From Pacificibacter marinus (GTDB lineage: Bacteria; Pseudomonadota; Alphaproteobacteria; Rhodobacterales; Rhodobacteraceae), in the NCBI RefSeq assembly GCF_018860665.1, contig NZ_JAHKPK010000055.1:186001-250000 (forward strand): a stretch of DNA of 64,000 nt. The letters are read 5' to 3'. Both the position numbers and the translations under genes were made by a program. Shown piece after piece: positions 18,910-28,796 of the stretch (the first letter of the stretch is position 1; every line of letters starts with the position of its first letter). The notes under the pieces were generated by a model. That model was not told the DNA's origin. It worked only from the letters and a program-made list of their open reading frames with translations, and did not search any database.

Positions 18910-18937
18910 AAAAAAGCCGCCCAAAAGAGCGGCCTTT
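18910..18937 (-). terminator. Rho-independent terminator of gcrA
   Basis: On the minus strand GGCCGC pairs with GCGGCT around a CTTTTGG loop and is followed by six T (18915-18910). It lies about 30 nt beyond the gcrA stop. Confidence 0.8.
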
Positions 18938-18967
18938 CAAAATTTTATACGCGGATCGCCTTACGCC

Positions 18968-19555
18968 TTAGCGGCGACGATCTCGGCGCGAAGACATCGG
19001 CTGGAAAGCCACGCCAACATGCGCTTCGCAATAGGGTTTGCCCGTTTGCGCAGGCAGACCACAGAACCAGAATTCTTCTGTCGCAGGATCACCGATGGGC
19101 CATTTGCAGGTCTTTTCGGTAAGTTCCATAACAGAAATCTTTTTGGCCTTCTTTTCGACCTCAGAAACTTTTGCCAAAGCCTCTGCCGGAATCTCATTGG
19201 CCGAAGGCTGCGGTGGCAAAGGTTGACCGGCAGGAATAATCGCGCGGCGCGCTGGCAGGTTTGGCCGTGGCGCAGGGGCGGCAGGTTCCGCTGGCGCAGC
19301 GGCCGCGGGTTTGGCTTTTGCCTTTGGTGCGGCACTTGCCTCGACCTTGGGTTTGGCGGCGACCGCTTTGGGTTTGGCCGCAGCCGGTTTTGCAGTTGCC
19401 GTTGTGCCAGCACGATTGGACAGGCCAAGGCGGTGCACTTTGCCGATCACGGCGTTGCGGGTGACACCACCAAGTTCCTTGGCGATTTGCGAGGCAGATT
19501 GGCCCTCGCCCCACATTTTTTTCAACAGCTCGACGCGCTCATCGGTCCAGGACAT
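18968..19555 (-). CDS. gcrA: Cell-cycle regulator GcrA
   Basis: GcrA is the alphaproteobacterial transcription factor that works with sigma70 and reads N6-methyladenine at GANTC sites to time cell-cycle genes. The 195-residue product starts MSWTDERVELLKKMWGEG, the diagnostic helix-turn-helix (continuing SASQIAKELGGVTRNAVIGKVHRLGLS), then a long Ala/Lys/Pro-rich linker, and ends with the zinc-like cluster region CKWPIGDP...FCG...YCEAH that contacts sigma70. The ATG at 19555 gives the family N-terminus. A CcrM methylase is expected elsewhere in the genome. Confidence 0.96.
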   Translation of the reverse strand: MSWTDERVELLKKMWGEGQSASQIAKELGGVTRNAVIGKVHRLGLSNRAGTTATAKPAAAKPKAVAAKPKVEASAAPKAKAKPAAAAPAEPAAPAPRPNLPARRAIIPAGQPLPPQPSANEIPAEALAKVSEVEKKAKKISVMELTEKTCKWPIGDPATEEFWFCGLPAQTGKPYCEAHVGVAFQPMSSRRDRRR

Positions 19556-19823
19556 GGTCGTTCCTTGTACTTCGCACGGCCAAATCAACCAAAGGCCGTG
19601 GGCTATGCATCATTCGTGTCGCGGGCGGGTTACCCGCTCAATTGGCCTGCATCCCTACACCCAGCGGCGCGGACGAGCAAGCGCAGTTACGCGAAAGCCG
19701 GCCTTGCGCCTTTGTGCAAAGGGCTTTTGCGCAGGAAACTCTTTTAGAAGTCTTACTGCCTCTATTTTAAACAGGCTGAGACAGGTTACAAGCGCATGCA
19801 GCGACTCAGTAGAGGAATAAACG

Positions 19824-20672
19824 ATGGCACAGGCAAAAAAATCGACACAATCGGGGCTTGAGACAGGGGCTGACGCCGAACTGGCGATGGGCGTGCGGCG
19901 GTTTGGTCGGGTGAACTGGCTGGGCCTGTACACTTTGGCGTTGCGTGAAGTCTTGCGCTTTACAACGGTATGGACGCAAACTGTGCTGGCGCCGCTGATT
20001 ACAGCAGGGCTGTTTTTGACCATTTTCACTCTCGCGATTGGTCCCAATCGGGGGGATGTGATGGGCGTGCCGTTCATTCACTTTCTGGCGCCTGGTATCT
20101 TGACGATGACGGTGATCCAGAACGCTTTTACCAATACGTCCTCATCTTTGTTGGTGTCGAAAATTCAGGGCAATATCGTCGACACGCTGATGCCGCCTTT
20201 GTCGCCGCTTGAATTGGTCTTGGGCTATATGGCGGGCGCTTTGGCGCGCGGGTTGGTTGTGGCGGTGGCGATTTGGATCGGCATGGCTTTGGCTGTTGGT
20301 CTGGGTCTGGCACATCCAACATACGCCCTGATCTTTGTCACCTTGGGGGCTTTGATGTTGGGCGGGCTTGGCGTGATTGCAGGTATCGTTTCGCAAAAGT
20401 TTGACCAGATGGCGGCGATCACCAATTTCATCATCACGCCTTTGGCGTTTTTGTCAGGCACGTTCTATTCGGTCGAAGGCCTGCCTGCGTGGTTTCGCGG
20501 GCTCACCCATTTCAACCCCGTGTTTTACCTGATCGACGGGGTGCGTTACGGCATGATTGGTCGCTCGGACTCTTCGCCTGTTCTGGGGCTGGTGATTGTG
20601 AGCGCCGTGACTTTCACGATTTTGCTGGCCTGTTGGGTGCTGTTCAACCGCGGCACCAAGCTAAAATCTTAG
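19824..20672 (+). CDS. ABC-2 type transporter permease, second copy
   Basis: A 282-residue six-helix ABC-2 permease. It is recognisably a paralogue of the permease at 17052: both share the [29 protein letters not shown] segment, the [27 protein letters not shown] segment, and [26 protein letters not shown] before FNPVxYLIxGxR. No ATPase gene is adjacent on its strand, so it must borrow one, perhaps the ATPase at 17810 on the other side of gcrA. AGAGGA precedes the ATG. Substrate unknown. Confidence 0.9.
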   Translation: MAQAKKSTQSGLETGADAELAMGVRRFGRVNWLGLYTLALREVLRFTTVWTQTVLAPLITAGLFLTIFTLAIGPNRGDVMGVPFIHFLAPGILTMTVIQNAFTNTSSSLLVSKIQGNIVDTLMPPLSPLELVLGYMAGALARGLVVAVAIWIGMALAVGLGLAHPTYALIFVTLGALMLGGLGVIAGIVSQKFDQMAAITNFIITPLAFLSGTFYSVEGLPAWFRGLTHFNPVFYLIDGVRYGMIGRSDSSPVLGLVIVSAVTFTILLACWVLFNRGTKLKS

Positions 20673-20788
20673 CTCTACGGGTGATGAAAAAGCTGTGAGA
20701 CTGCATGAAAATGTGCGGTCTCAACCCTATTCTTGCCCAATTTTCACGGCATATCGGTCTCATTCATAGATGAGGACGCATCAGCGCT

Positions 20789-21664
20789 ATGGCATTTTTT
20801 AGCATTTTAGACATCCCAAAGCGGGTTATTTTACCCATCGTCGTTTTGTGCGCAGGTCTGATGGGGCCGCTGCACGCACAGACCGCTGACACCCAAGCCA
20901 AAGACCTAGACCGCCTAGATCGGCGCGCCGAACTGATCGGTTGGGAGGGTGTCGGGCGTCTGGATGTTTCAGGCATCGGCACCTGTAGCGGCGCGTTGAT
21001 TGCGCCGGATTTGGTGCTCACAGCGGCGCATTGTGTGGTCTATGAGAACAGTAAGAAGATCATTGAACCGAAGAACATTTTGTTTCGCGCGGGTCTGCGC
21101 AATGGTGATTTTATAGCGGCTTCGCGCGGGCAGCAGGTGGCTGTGTCGCCGGACTATTTCAATGGAACAAAGGTCACGGGCGAAATGGTGCGCAAAGATG
21201 TGGCGCTGATCCAATTGGCCAATCCGATTGCGCGCTCTTTGGCGACGCCTTTTGCGCTGCACAGTTCTGGCATAAAAAATGGCGAATTGGCGGTCGCGTC
21301 CTATGGGCAGGGGCGCAATGGTGCTTTGTCTGTGCAACGCGCTTGCAATGTTCTGACCTACGCGAAAGGCCTGTTAGACTTTGATTGTGATATCACGTTT
21401 GGCTCTTCTGGCGCGCCTGTGTTCGCCTTGGACGGGGGGCGCAAGCGTATCGTGTCTGTGGTCTCTGCCGGATCGACCCGTGGCAGTCGCAGCGTCGGCC
21501 ATGGCATGTCTTTGCTCGACATCGTGCCTGCCCTGAAACGCCAGATTGCCAGCGGGTCTTATAGCGCAGCCCCCAAACCCGTGGTGACGCGGCGCATTTC
21601 TGTGGGCGGATCATCGGGCAGTGCGCGCGCGGTGGGCAATTCGAAATTTTTGTCAGCCAATTGA
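20789..21664 (+). CDS. Secreted trypsin-like serine protease (S1)
   Basis: A 291-residue exported protease. Residues 1-30 form a signal peptide (cleavage after LHAQ or AQA). The catalytic triad is visible: His in LTAAHCV, Asp in RKDVALIQL, and Ser in FGSSGAPVF; the GSSGAP form is typical of the glutamyl-endopeptidase-like bacterial branch rather than GDSGGP. The final 40 residues are low-complexity Ser/Gly/Arg. It acts in the periplasm or outside. It is not operonic. Confidence 0.92.
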   Translation: MAFFSILDIPKRVILPIVVLCAGLMGPLHAQTADTQAKDLDRLDRRAELIGWEGVGRLDVSGIGTCSGALIAPDLVLTAAHCVVYENSKKIIEPKNILFRAGLRNGDFIAASRGQQVAVSPDYFNGTKVTGEMVRKDVALIQLANPIARSLATPFALHSSGIKNGELAVASYGQGRNGALSVQRACNVLTYAKGLLDFDCDITFGSSGAPVFALDGGRKRIVSVVSAGSTRGSRSVGHGMSLLDIVPALKRQIASGSYSAAPKPVVTRRISVGGSSGSARAVGNSKFLSAN

Positions 21665-21771
21665 TCCGCTGGCCCATTCGGAAAACGTTTTTGCGGGAAC
21701 TGTCACTTGGCCTTTCCCCTTAGATCGGCTTTGAGGTATCGCTAAGAAAATGCGAACCACCGGAGCCCTTT

Positions 21772-23115
21772 ATGACCGACCAAGCCACATCGCCTTTCCC
21801 CGCCGATTTTCCGCCTTTTGTGCATCAAGCCTATAACTATTTTGATCAAGGGCTAGAGCTTGCAAAGGGCTGGTTGCTTAGCCCCGCAGCGTGGTCACAA
21901 TTTGCGCTGCTTGTCGTGGCTTATGTTCTGGCGCGCTATCTGGCGGGTAAATTGATGCCCAAAGTGAGCCGTTTTTTAACGCCTAAGGACGATGAGGCCA
22001 AAGGGCTGCTTGTTGAAGCGCGTCGCTTTGCCGTGCTGTTCTTGCCGCTGGGCCTGCCGCTTCTGGCCTATGTCCTCACCGGTCTTGGCGAAGGTGTCAC
22101 GCGGTCTATCTTTGGCTCTGGCGCTGTGATCGCCTTTGGCAAACGGGTGTTTTTGCTGCTCGCTGTGCGCGCCTTGGTGCAGTCGATCCTGAAAGATCCG
22201 TTCCTCAAGCTGTTGGGCAAGTTCGCTTTGATGCCCATAGCAATTTTGTACACTTTGGGTCTGCTTGATCCGGTGATGCTTAAGCTGTCCGAGACGATTG
22301 TGGGCGCTGGCAATATCCAGTTTTCGCTGTTGTCGGTTATTCGCGGTGTGATCGCCGGGTCGATTTTGTTTTGGCTGGGGCGTTGGTCGACAGGGCAAAG
22401 CCGCAATTATATTATCGCTCAAGACAACATGCGTCCCGCGACTCGTGAATTGGCCTCCAAAGCTGCCGAGATCATCATTTTCGGCCTGTCGTTTTTGCTG
22501 TTGATGAACATCATGGGCATCAATCTGTCGACTTTGGCCGTGCTAGGTGGTGCCATCGGTGTCGGTATCGGTTTTGGTCTGCAACGTATCGCGTCGAACT
22601 TTATCTCTGGCGTGATTTTGTTGCTTGAGGGCCAAGCCACTGTGGGCGATTACGTTGAACTGGATGGCGGCGAAAAGGGCAAAATCGTCAAAATGACCGC
22701 CCGTGCAGCCATTCTAGAGACCTTTGATGGCCGCTGGATCGTGGTGCCCAATGAGGATTTTATCACCACCCGCGTGGTGAATTACTCTGATAGCGGCTCT
22801 GCCAATCGGTTCGAAGTGGCGTTTTCTGTGTCTTATGACACTGACATAAACACCGTTCCTGCGCTGATCGAGGCGGCCGTGTCGACCCATCCTGATATCC
22901 TTGATCTGCCCTATCCGCCCGATTGCGAATTGCGGGGCTTTGGCGACAGCGGCATCGATTTCGGGGTGGAATTCTGGGTCAACGGCTTGGACGACGGCGA
23001 CAATAAATATTCATCAGATGTGCTGTTTTTGATCTGGAATGCACTCAAAGACAACAACATCGAAATCCCGTATCCGCATCAAGTTGTGGAATTCAAAAAC
23101 GGTTTGCCGAAATAA
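21772..23115 (+). CDS. MscS-family mechanosensitive ion channel
   Basis: A 447-residue inner-membrane channel with about four N-terminal TM helices before the MscS core. The pore helix and beta domain are clear: LAVLGGAIGVGIGFGLQRIASNFISG near residue 257, LLLEGQATVGDYVELDG, and VVPNEDFITTRVVNYSDSG. The C-terminal domain with PYPHQVVEF is intact. It should open under membrane tension to release solutes on osmotic downshift. Transcribed alone, converging with the epimerase gene. Confidence 0.93.
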   Translation: MTDQATSPFPADFPPFVHQAYNYFDQGLELAKGWLLSPAAWSQFALLVVAYVLARYLAGKLMPKVSRFLTPKDDEAKGLLVEARRFAVLFLPLGLPLLAYVLTGLGEGVTRSIFGSGAVIAFGKRVFLLLAVRALVQSILKDPFLKLLGKFALMPIAILYTLGLLDPVMLKLSETIVGAGNIQFSLLSVIRGVIAGSILFWLGRWSTGQSRNYIIAQDNMRPATRELASKAAEIIIFGLSFLLLMNIMGINLSTLAVLGGAIGVGIGFGLQRIASNFISGVILLLEGQATVGDYVELDGGEKGKIVKMTARAAILETFDGRWIVVPNEDFITTRVVNYSDSGSANRFEVAFSVSYDTDINTVPALIEAAVSTHPDILDLPYPPDCELRGFGDSGIDFGVEFWVNGLDDGDNKYSSDVLFLIWNALKDNNIEIPYPHQVVEFKNGLPK

Positions 23116-23121
23116 ATCTGT

Positions 23122-23146
23122 AGCGCGGTGCCATTGGTGCCGCGCT
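23122..23146. terminator. Hairpin between convergent MscS and epimerase genes
   Basis: An 11-bp stem AGCGCGGTGCC (23122-23132) and GGTGCCGCGCT (23136-23146) with loop ATT and two G-T pairs. It is placed to end both converging transcripts, though no long T-run follows. Confidence 0.5.
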
Positions 23147-23149
23147 GCC

Positions 23150-24028
23150 TTAGGCAGAGACCGTCACCGCATAGCCAAACCTCGCCTCACCGCCCGCCGC
23201 CAGCGTGGTGCTGTTGGGGCGTTCTGCGATTTGGTGGCTGTCGCCGATATAAGGCGCGGTGCCGTGCCATGGCTCGATGCATAAAAACGGTGCCCCAAGG
23301 GGCCGCCAAAGCGCCAAATCGGGCAGGTTTGTAAATTCAAAGTCAAGCGAGATGCCCTTGCCTGACGGGGTGGCTGGACCATAGCGCAGCGCTCGCGCGC
23401 CGTTGGGAAACACCAACGCATCCTCGGCAAACATCTCATCGTGCAGCTCTAAATCGCCTTGTGTGAAAGGGCTTTCAATCACCTGAGCGCGCAGCAAGCC
23501 ATCGTCTATTTTGCGCATATCGGGACTGGATTTGTCTGCCAGCGTCACGTGATGCGCGTCTGATCCCGCATGGGGCAGGGGAAAGCGAAACGCTGGATGA
23601 AACCCGAACCCGAACGGCATCGGGCTGACACCCGTGTTGCGTACTGTTGCGCTGACATGCAGCGTCGCGCCCTTGATCTCATGCCTGATTTCCAAATCAA
23701 AATCAAACGGATAGACGGCGCGGCTTTCATCGCTTTGGGTCAACAGATGTCGACACATCGTTTCTGTCTGCTCAACCACTTCAAACACTGAGCGACGGGC
23801 AAAACCGTGCTGTTTCATCGGCGCTCTATGGTCGCCCACCGCGATCATGTCCTCTGGCGCGCGACCCACTATGGGGAACAAAACCGGTGCGCGCCCCGTC
23901 CAATACGCAGCATCGCCAGACCACAACAAATCATCACCCGCACTCGTGCGCAAATACTGCATTTCCGCTCCCAAAGGCGCGACGGCCACTGTAAGAGCAT
24001 CATTTCTAAGTTGACATAGTGATGACAT
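23150..24028 (-). CDS. Aldose 1-epimerase family protein
   Basis: A 292-residue member of the galactose-mutarotase superfamily. Typical parts are LTVAVAPLGAEMQYLR near the N-terminus, PVLFPIVGRAPED, MKQHGFARRSVFEV (conserved catalytic His region), GFHPAFRFPLP with the second His, and the C-terminal FLCIEPWHGTAP with the acidic base. It would interconvert sugar anomers; closeness to the YeaD-like glucose-6-phosphate epimerase branch or the Lacx-like branch cannot be settled. Single gene. Confidence 0.9.
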   Translation of the reverse strand: MSSLCQLRNDALTVAVAPLGAEMQYLRTSAGDDLLWSGDAAYWTGRAPVLFPIVGRAPEDMIAVGDHRAPMKQHGFARRSVFEVVEQTETMCRHLLTQSDESRAVYPFDFDLEIRHEIKGATLHVSATVRNTGVSPMPFGFGFHPAFRFPLPHAGSDAHHVTLADKSSPDMRKIDDGLLRAQVIESPFTQGDLELHDEMFAEDALVFPNGARALRYGPATPSGKGISLDFEFTNLPDLALWRPLGAPFLCIEPWHGTAPYIGDSHQIAERPNSTTLAAGGEARFGYAVTVSA

Positions 24029-24432
24029 AAGCGGTCTGGACCTAAGCTAAAGGGGGGCTCGTTTTGTCTTTACTGCAAACTTGGATAGGGGCCAACTCGA
24101 TTTGGGTCCGATGGGATGTGAACAGGCATGAAACAGAGTGGGTGCGAATAATTGCATCGTCACATTTCTCGGCGCAGCTTGAAAACCCTTTGACACAAAC
24201 CCAAACCTCGCCTATCTCACCGTTATGAACACAGCGCAGACATATATTCGCTCGATCCGACGAGGCCGATAAACCGGTTCCCGTCCGTTCATCCGTGCCG
24301 ATTGCGGCACAATTCATGTGAAAATCTCGCATACCCCGTAAAAATCAATCTCACATTGTTGACAGCCGCGCGCTTGCAGGTCACCCATTGATCTTTCGCT
24401 GACGGCCAATACACCTTTAAAGGACCACGACC
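24029..24432. other. Divergent intergenic region upstream of argD
   Basis: No supported gene in 404 bp. A TTGACA hexamer at 24359-24364 could be the -35 of an argD promoter, but no good -10 follows at 16-18 bases. A 96-codon minus-strand frame (24042-24332) has no family resemblance. Confidence 0.5.
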
Positions 24433-25599
24433 ATGATTTCGTCCGTACTTCCGACCTATAACAGGGCTCCTCTTTCATTTGTCAAAGGCGAGGGCTCTTG
24501 GCTGATCGAGGCTGACGGACGACGCTTTTTGGACATGGGCGCTGGCATCGCGGTGAATACGCTGGGCCATGCCAATCCAGACTTGGCGCAGGTTCTCAAA
24601 GATCAAGCTGACACCCTGTGGCATGTCTCGAATCTGTATAAAATACCCGCACAGCAAAATCTGGCGGATAGACTTGTCGATAGCACCTTTGCCGACACTT
24701 GTTTTTTCACCAACTCAGGCACGGAAACGGCCGAGCTGGCGATCAAAATGGCGCGTAAATACTGGTACGACAAAGGCCATCCCGAAAAGTTCGAAATTGT
24801 CAGTTTCGATGGCTGTTTTCATGGCCGGTCTACAGCTGCGATTGCCGCTTCTGAGGCTGATAAAATGACCAAAGGGTTCGGCCCGCTGATGCCTGGTTTC
24901 GTGCATCTGCCGTTTGGTGATTTGGACGCCCTCAAGGCCGCGATCACTCCCAACACAGCGGCGATTTTGGTTGAACCTATTCAGGGCGAGGGCGGCATTC
25001 GCGCCTTGCCTGATAATATGCTCAAAGACATGCGCGCGCTGTGCGATGCGCAAGATGTCCTGCTTGTTTTGGACGAAGTGCAATGTGGTGTGGCGCGCAC
25101 AGGCAAACTGTTTGCCCATGAATGGGCGGGCATCACGCCGGACATTATGATGATCGCCAAAGGCATCGGCGGCGGCTTTCCTTTGGGCGCGGTTTTGGCC
25201 ACTGAAGATGCTGCCAGCGGCATGGTCGCGGGTACCCATGGGTCCACTTATGGCGGCAACCCTTTGGGCTGCGCTGTGGGGTTGAAGGTCATGGAGATTG
25301 TCTCTGACCCTGCCTTTATGGCCGAAGTGAACCGCAAGGCAGCTTTGCTTAATCAAAAACTGGAAGGCCTGATCGCAAGCCATCCCGATGTGTTTGAAGC
25401 CGTGCGTGGGCAAGGTCTTATGGTCGGTCTCAAATGCAAAATCGCGCCCATTGATATGGTCAACGCTGCTTATGCGCAAAATCTTTTGACCGTGCCTGCT
25501 GCTGACAATGTGCTGCGCTTGCTGCCACCTTTGAATATTTCCGACGAGGACATCGCCGAGGCCGTCAAACGCCTTGATGCGGCGGCTTCCTCCCTTTGA
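24433..25599 (+). CDS. argD: Acetylornithine aminotransferase
   Basis: PLP-dependent class III aminotransferase that converts N-acetylglutamate semialdehyde to N-acetylornithine in arginine synthesis (and often succinyldiaminopimelate in lysine synthesis). The 388-residue length fits. Landmarks: TNSGTETAELAIKMAR (PLP phosphate), FDGCFHGRS, LVLDEVQCGVARTG and the PLP-lysine in MIAKGIGGGFPLGA. AAAGG precedes the ATG. argF follows after 24 bp, so argD-argF is an operon. Confidence 0.97.
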   Translation: MISSVLPTYNRAPLSFVKGEGSWLIEADGRRFLDMGAGIAVNTLGHANPDLAQVLKDQADTLWHVSNLYKIPAQQNLADRLVDSTFADTCFFTNSGTETAELAIKMARKYWYDKGHPEKFEIVSFDGCFHGRSTAAIAASEADKMTKGFGPLMPGFVHLPFGDLDALKAAITPNTAAILVEPIQGEGGIRALPDNMLKDMRALCDAQDVLLVLDEVQCGVARTGKLFAHEWAGITPDIMMIAKGIGGGFPLGAVLATEDAASGMVAGTHGSTYGGNPLGCAVGLKVMEIVSDPAFMAEVNRKAALLNQKLEGLIASHPDVFEAVRGQGLMVGLKCKIAPIDMVNAAYAQNLLTVPAADNVLRLLPPLNISDEDIAEAVKRLDAAASSL

Positions 25600-25623
25600 T
25601 CTGCTGATAGAAACGAACATCTT

Positions 25624-26547
25624 ATGAAACATTTTCTAGACATTCACACCACTGACCCTGCAGCCCTGCGCCAGATCATCGACACTGCGCGGGCCACCAA
25701 AGAGGCGCGGGTGGGCCTGCCCAAAGCGGCACTTGATGCGGACCTGCCGCTCAAAGACAAAATGGTCGCGTTGATTTTCGAGAAACCATCGACCCGTACA
25801 CGCGTGTCCTTCGATGTCGGCGTGCGCCAAATGGGCGGGCAGACCATGGTGCTTTCCGGTGCGGATATGCAGCTGGGGCATGGCGAAAGCATCGCTGATA
25901 CGGCCCGCGTTTTGTCCCGCTATGTTGATATGATCATGATCCGTACCTTTGATGAAAGCACACTTTTGGAAATGGCGGAATATGCGACTGTGCCGGTGAT
26001 CAATGGTCTGACCAACCGCACGCATCCATGTCAAATCATGGCGGATATTTTGACCTTTGAAGAACACTGCGGGCCTATTAAGGGCAAAAAAGTGGTCTGG
26101 TGTGGCGATGGCAACAATGTGGCCGCGTCCTTTATTCATGCGGCGGGCCAGTTCGGGTTTGATTTCACCTTTGCGGGGCCAGAACAACTGGATCCTGAAA
26201 AAGGCTTCATGGCCGATGCGCGTAAAAAAGGCGTGAAGATCGAGATCGAGCGCAACGCGGAAAAAGCCGTGCACGGTGCTGATTTGGTGGTCACTGACAC
26301 CTGGTTGTCCATGCACGACAGCCAATCCGCGCGCGAACGTCGCCATGCAATGCTGCGCCCTTTCCGTGTGGATCGTAAGCTGATGTCGATGGCCAATCCC
26401 GACGCTGTGTTCATGCACTGTCTGCCGGCGCATCGCGGCGAAGAGGTGACCAATGCCGTGATGGATGGGCCGCAATCGGTGATCTTTGACGAGGCGGAAA
26501 ACCGTCTGCACGCGCAAAAAGCCGTCATGGGCTGGTGCGTGTCGTGA
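25624..26547 (+). CDS. argF: Ornithine carbamoyltransferase
   Basis: Condenses carbamoyl phosphate (made by carB in this window) with ornithine to give citrulline. The 307-residue protein starts [11 protein letters not shown] and shows the carbamoyl-phosphate motif STRTR (about residues 58-62), the HPCQ motif, and the ornithine loop with [10 protein letters not shown] near residue 260. Second gene of the argD-argF pair; a strong bidirectional terminator follows at 26573-26608. Confidence 0.97.
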   Translation: MKHFLDIHTTDPAALRQIIDTARATKEARVGLPKAALDADLPLKDKMVALIFEKPSTRTRVSFDVGVRQMGGQTMVLSGADMQLGHGESIADTARVLSRYVDMIMIRTFDESTLLEMAEYATVPVINGLTNRTHPCQIMADILTFEEHCGPIKGKKVVWCGDGNNVAASFIHAAGQFGFDFTFAGPEQLDPEKGFMADARKKGVKIEIERNAEKAVHGADLVVTDTWLSMHDSQSARERRHAMLRPFRVDRKLMSMANPDAVFMHCLPAHRGEEVTNAVMDGPQSVIFDEAENRLHAQKAVMGWCVS

Positions 26548-26572
26548 CGCTATCCTGATTACAGTTCCGTAT

Positions 26573-26608
26573 AAAAAAGGCGCTCTCAATTGTTGGAGCG
26601 CCTTTTTT
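26573..26608. terminator. Bidirectional terminator between argF and pit-type gene
   Basis: GGCGCTC (26579-26585) pairs with GAGCGCC (26596-26602); six A precede and six T follow, so the hairpin has a U-run in both directions. It ends the argF transcript and the opposing phosphate transporter transcript. Confidence 0.92.
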
Positions 26609-26630
26609 GTATCTGTCTTTGCGGGCCTCT

Positions 26631-28109
26631 CTAGTGGAACAGGCTCGACAGCAATAAAAACACCAAACCCGACAGCAAAGCTGCCGCGGGCACGGTGATC
26701 ACCCAAGCCGCAATGATGGTCATGAAATGCGACCGACGCACCAGCTTGCGACGACGGCGTTCTTCCACGGCGATGCGCTGCTCAATCGGACGTTTGGCAT
26801 TGCTGGCACGTTTGCGACGTTCCATATGCCATTCGCGGAAAAAGCCGACCCCAAACACACCGCCCACGGCGATATGCGTCGAGGACACGGGCAGGCCCAA
26901 CCAGCTTGCAATGATCACAGTGATCGCGGCAGACAAGGCCACGCAAAAGGCACGCATCGGGTTCAATTTGGTGATCTGACTGCCCACCATTTTGATCAGC
27001 TTGGGGCCAAACAGCAGCAAGCCAAATGAAATTCCAAAGGCCCCGATGATCATCACCCATTGCGGGATGTTCACCTTGCCGGCGAATTCGCCGAACTCAT
27101 TGGCATGCACGATCGCGGCCAGCGGACCCACCGCATTGGCAACGTCATTGGCCCCATGGGCAAAGGACAACAGAGCCGCAGAAATCACCAAAGGCAGACC
27201 AAAAAGAACCTTCAGCGACTTGTTGCGGTTCTCAAGCCCCTCAGATTGGCGGCGGATCAAAGGCGCTGAAACAATGTAGGACACCGCGCCCACGCCCACG
27301 CCGATCAACAGCGCTGTTGGGATGTCGATAGACACGATCCGCGAAAGACCTTTGATGGCCAAATAGGCAGCAAAAGCCCCCATCATAATGCCCACGAGTA
27401 TAGGCACCCATGTCCGCGCGGCGGCGATTTTGTCGTCTTGATAGATGATCTTGGCCTTAATCAGTGCCAAAAATGCAGCGGCGACCACGCCCCCCAATAC
27501 GGGCGAAATAACCCAAGAGGCCGCGATCTGGCTCATTGATACCCAGTTCACAGCGCCAAATCCTGCGGCCGCGATGCCTGCGCCCATGACGCCGCCCACG
27601 ACCGAATGCGTGGTGGACACTGGCGCGCCGATCCAAGTGGCAAGGTTCACCCACAAGGCCGATGACAGCAAAGCTGCCATCATAGCCCAGATAAATATCT
27701 GTGTATCGGCAATGGACGCCGGATCGATGATGCCCTTGGAAATCGTCGACACTACATCGCCACCTGCCAAAAGCGCGCCCGCACTTTCACACAGGGCCGC
27801 GATGACAATCGCGCCGCCCATGGTCAGGGCTTTCGCGCCCACGGCTGGCCCCATATTGTTGGCCACATCGTTGGCGCCGATGTTGATCGCCATGTAAGCG
27901 CCCAAAGCGGCGGCAGCTATGATGATCATCGATCCAGGTTGACTGCCAAAGATCAAACCGGCGATGAGACCCGCGATGATGATAAAGGCCAAAGCCACCC
28001 CAAGCCCGACCATCGGGCGAGCCACATAGGTTTGGGCGTATTCAAATTGGCTGATACGGTTCAGGTCTTTGTCCAGTGTTTTCCACTGATTGCCGTTTGG
28101 CGCGCTCAT
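26631..28109 (-). CDS. Pit-family inorganic phosphate transporter
   Basis: A 492-residue polytopic inner-membrane protein. The two PiT signature repeats are clear: GANDVANNMGPAVGAKALT in the N-terminal half and HGANDVANAVGPLA in the C-terminal half, each followed by PVSTTHSVVGG and PVSSTHIAVGG. It should import phosphate, or metal-phosphate, with protons or sodium. No PhoU-like accessory gene is adjacent. A hydrophilic, basic loop (HMERRKRASNAKRPIEQR) precedes the last helices. Confidence 0.95.
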   Translation of the reverse strand: MSAPNGNQWKTLDKDLNRISQFEYAQTYVARPMVGLGVALAFIIIAGLIAGLIFGSQPGSMIIIAAAALGAYMAINIGANDVANNMGPAVGAKALTMGGAIVIAALCESAGALLAGGDVVSTISKGIIDPASIADTQIFIWAMMAALLSSALWVNLATWIGAPVSTTHSVVGGVMGAGIAAAGFGAVNWVSMSQIAASWVISPVLGGVVAAAFLALIKAKIIYQDDKIAAARTWVPILVGIMMGAFAAYLAIKGLSRIVSIDIPTALLIGVGVGAVSYIVSAPLIRRQSEGLENRNKSLKVLFGLPLVISAALLSFAHGANDVANAVGPLAAIVHANEFGEFAGKVNIPQWVMIIGAFGISFGLLLFGPKLIKMVGSQITKLNPMRAFCVALSAAITVIIASWLGLPVSSTHIAVGGVFGVGFFREWHMERRKRASNAKRPIEQRIAVEERRRRKLVRRSHFMTIIAAWVITVPAAALLSGLVFLLLSSLFH

Positions 28110-28337
28110 GGGATGGCTCTCAATTTTTACAAAGCTGTTACATTGAGCGCAGCGCTAAAGGACCGAGGCCTTTGTATCAAGCTTTTTGGCGCTTCAAGAC
28201 GAGAAACTTTGGATATTCACGGTAACTTTATATCGTAATCGAATTTTGCCTCAAGCGGGCAGGTGGCGATAACGCGGCAGTAACGCAGGGCGGGGGTACT
28301 GCGGGGCACCGTTTGCCCCAGGGGTCAGATATCCACG

Positions 28338-28796
28338 TTAAAAAGCGCGTAAAATCGCTTTCAATTCTGGTTCTTCCACAAGTTCGGCCGCCACTTGTGG
28401 GGCCATCCAGTCACGGGTTCTCTCGTCCACTTCTGGGTAATTGTCAGCTAGGTTTTTCACTTCGATCGGATAAACATTCGCCTCGACCGGTGCAGATGCG
28501 CCGTTGCTTAAAACTTTGTCGTAGTGGAATTGGCCAACGGATTTTTTATGGATTTTGAGGGGCTTAACGCCTGCCTCTTCCCATGCTTCTTGGGCGGCTG
28601 TACTTGCGCCGTCCAGCCCGTTGATCGGCCAGCCTTTGGGCAAAATCCAACGGCCACGCTCACGCGATGTGATCAACAAAACCTCTTTGCCATCTTTGCT
28701 TTTGCGAAAGCAAAGCGCGGCAGATTGCACCCTGTTTGGGCGTCTGATCATAGGGTCTATAACGCCAGACCAAGCGGTTTTAAGCAATGAAATCAT
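28338..28796 (-). CDS. Nudix hydrolase with variant Nudix box
   Basis: A 152-residue Nudix-fold protein similar to diphosphoinositol-polyphosphate-type hydrolases. The box reads GWPINGLDGASTAAQEAWEE followed by AGV: the catalytic EAWEEAGV end is intact, but the usual Arg of REUxEE is Gln and the first Glu of GX5E is Leu. The LPKGWPI entry is typical of this branch in Rhodobacteraceae, so it is likely still an active hydrolase of an X-linked nucleoside or inositol pyrophosphate. Divergent from gnd. Confidence 0.88.
   Translation of the reverse strand: MISLLKTAWSGVIDPMIRRPNRVQSAALCFRKSKDGKEVLLITSRERGRWILPKGWPINGLDGASTAAQEAWEEAGVKPLKIHKKSVGQFHYDKVLSNGASAPVEANVYPIEVKNLADNYPEVDERTRDWMAPQVAAELVEEPELKAILRAF

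Noticed and set aside
24042-24332. 96-codon minus-strand frame upstream of argD
   Set aside because: No ribosome site, no motif, and composition like non-coding DNA.
25636-26706. 356-codon minus-strand frame opposite argF
   Set aside because: Antisense shadow of argF with no recognised motif.
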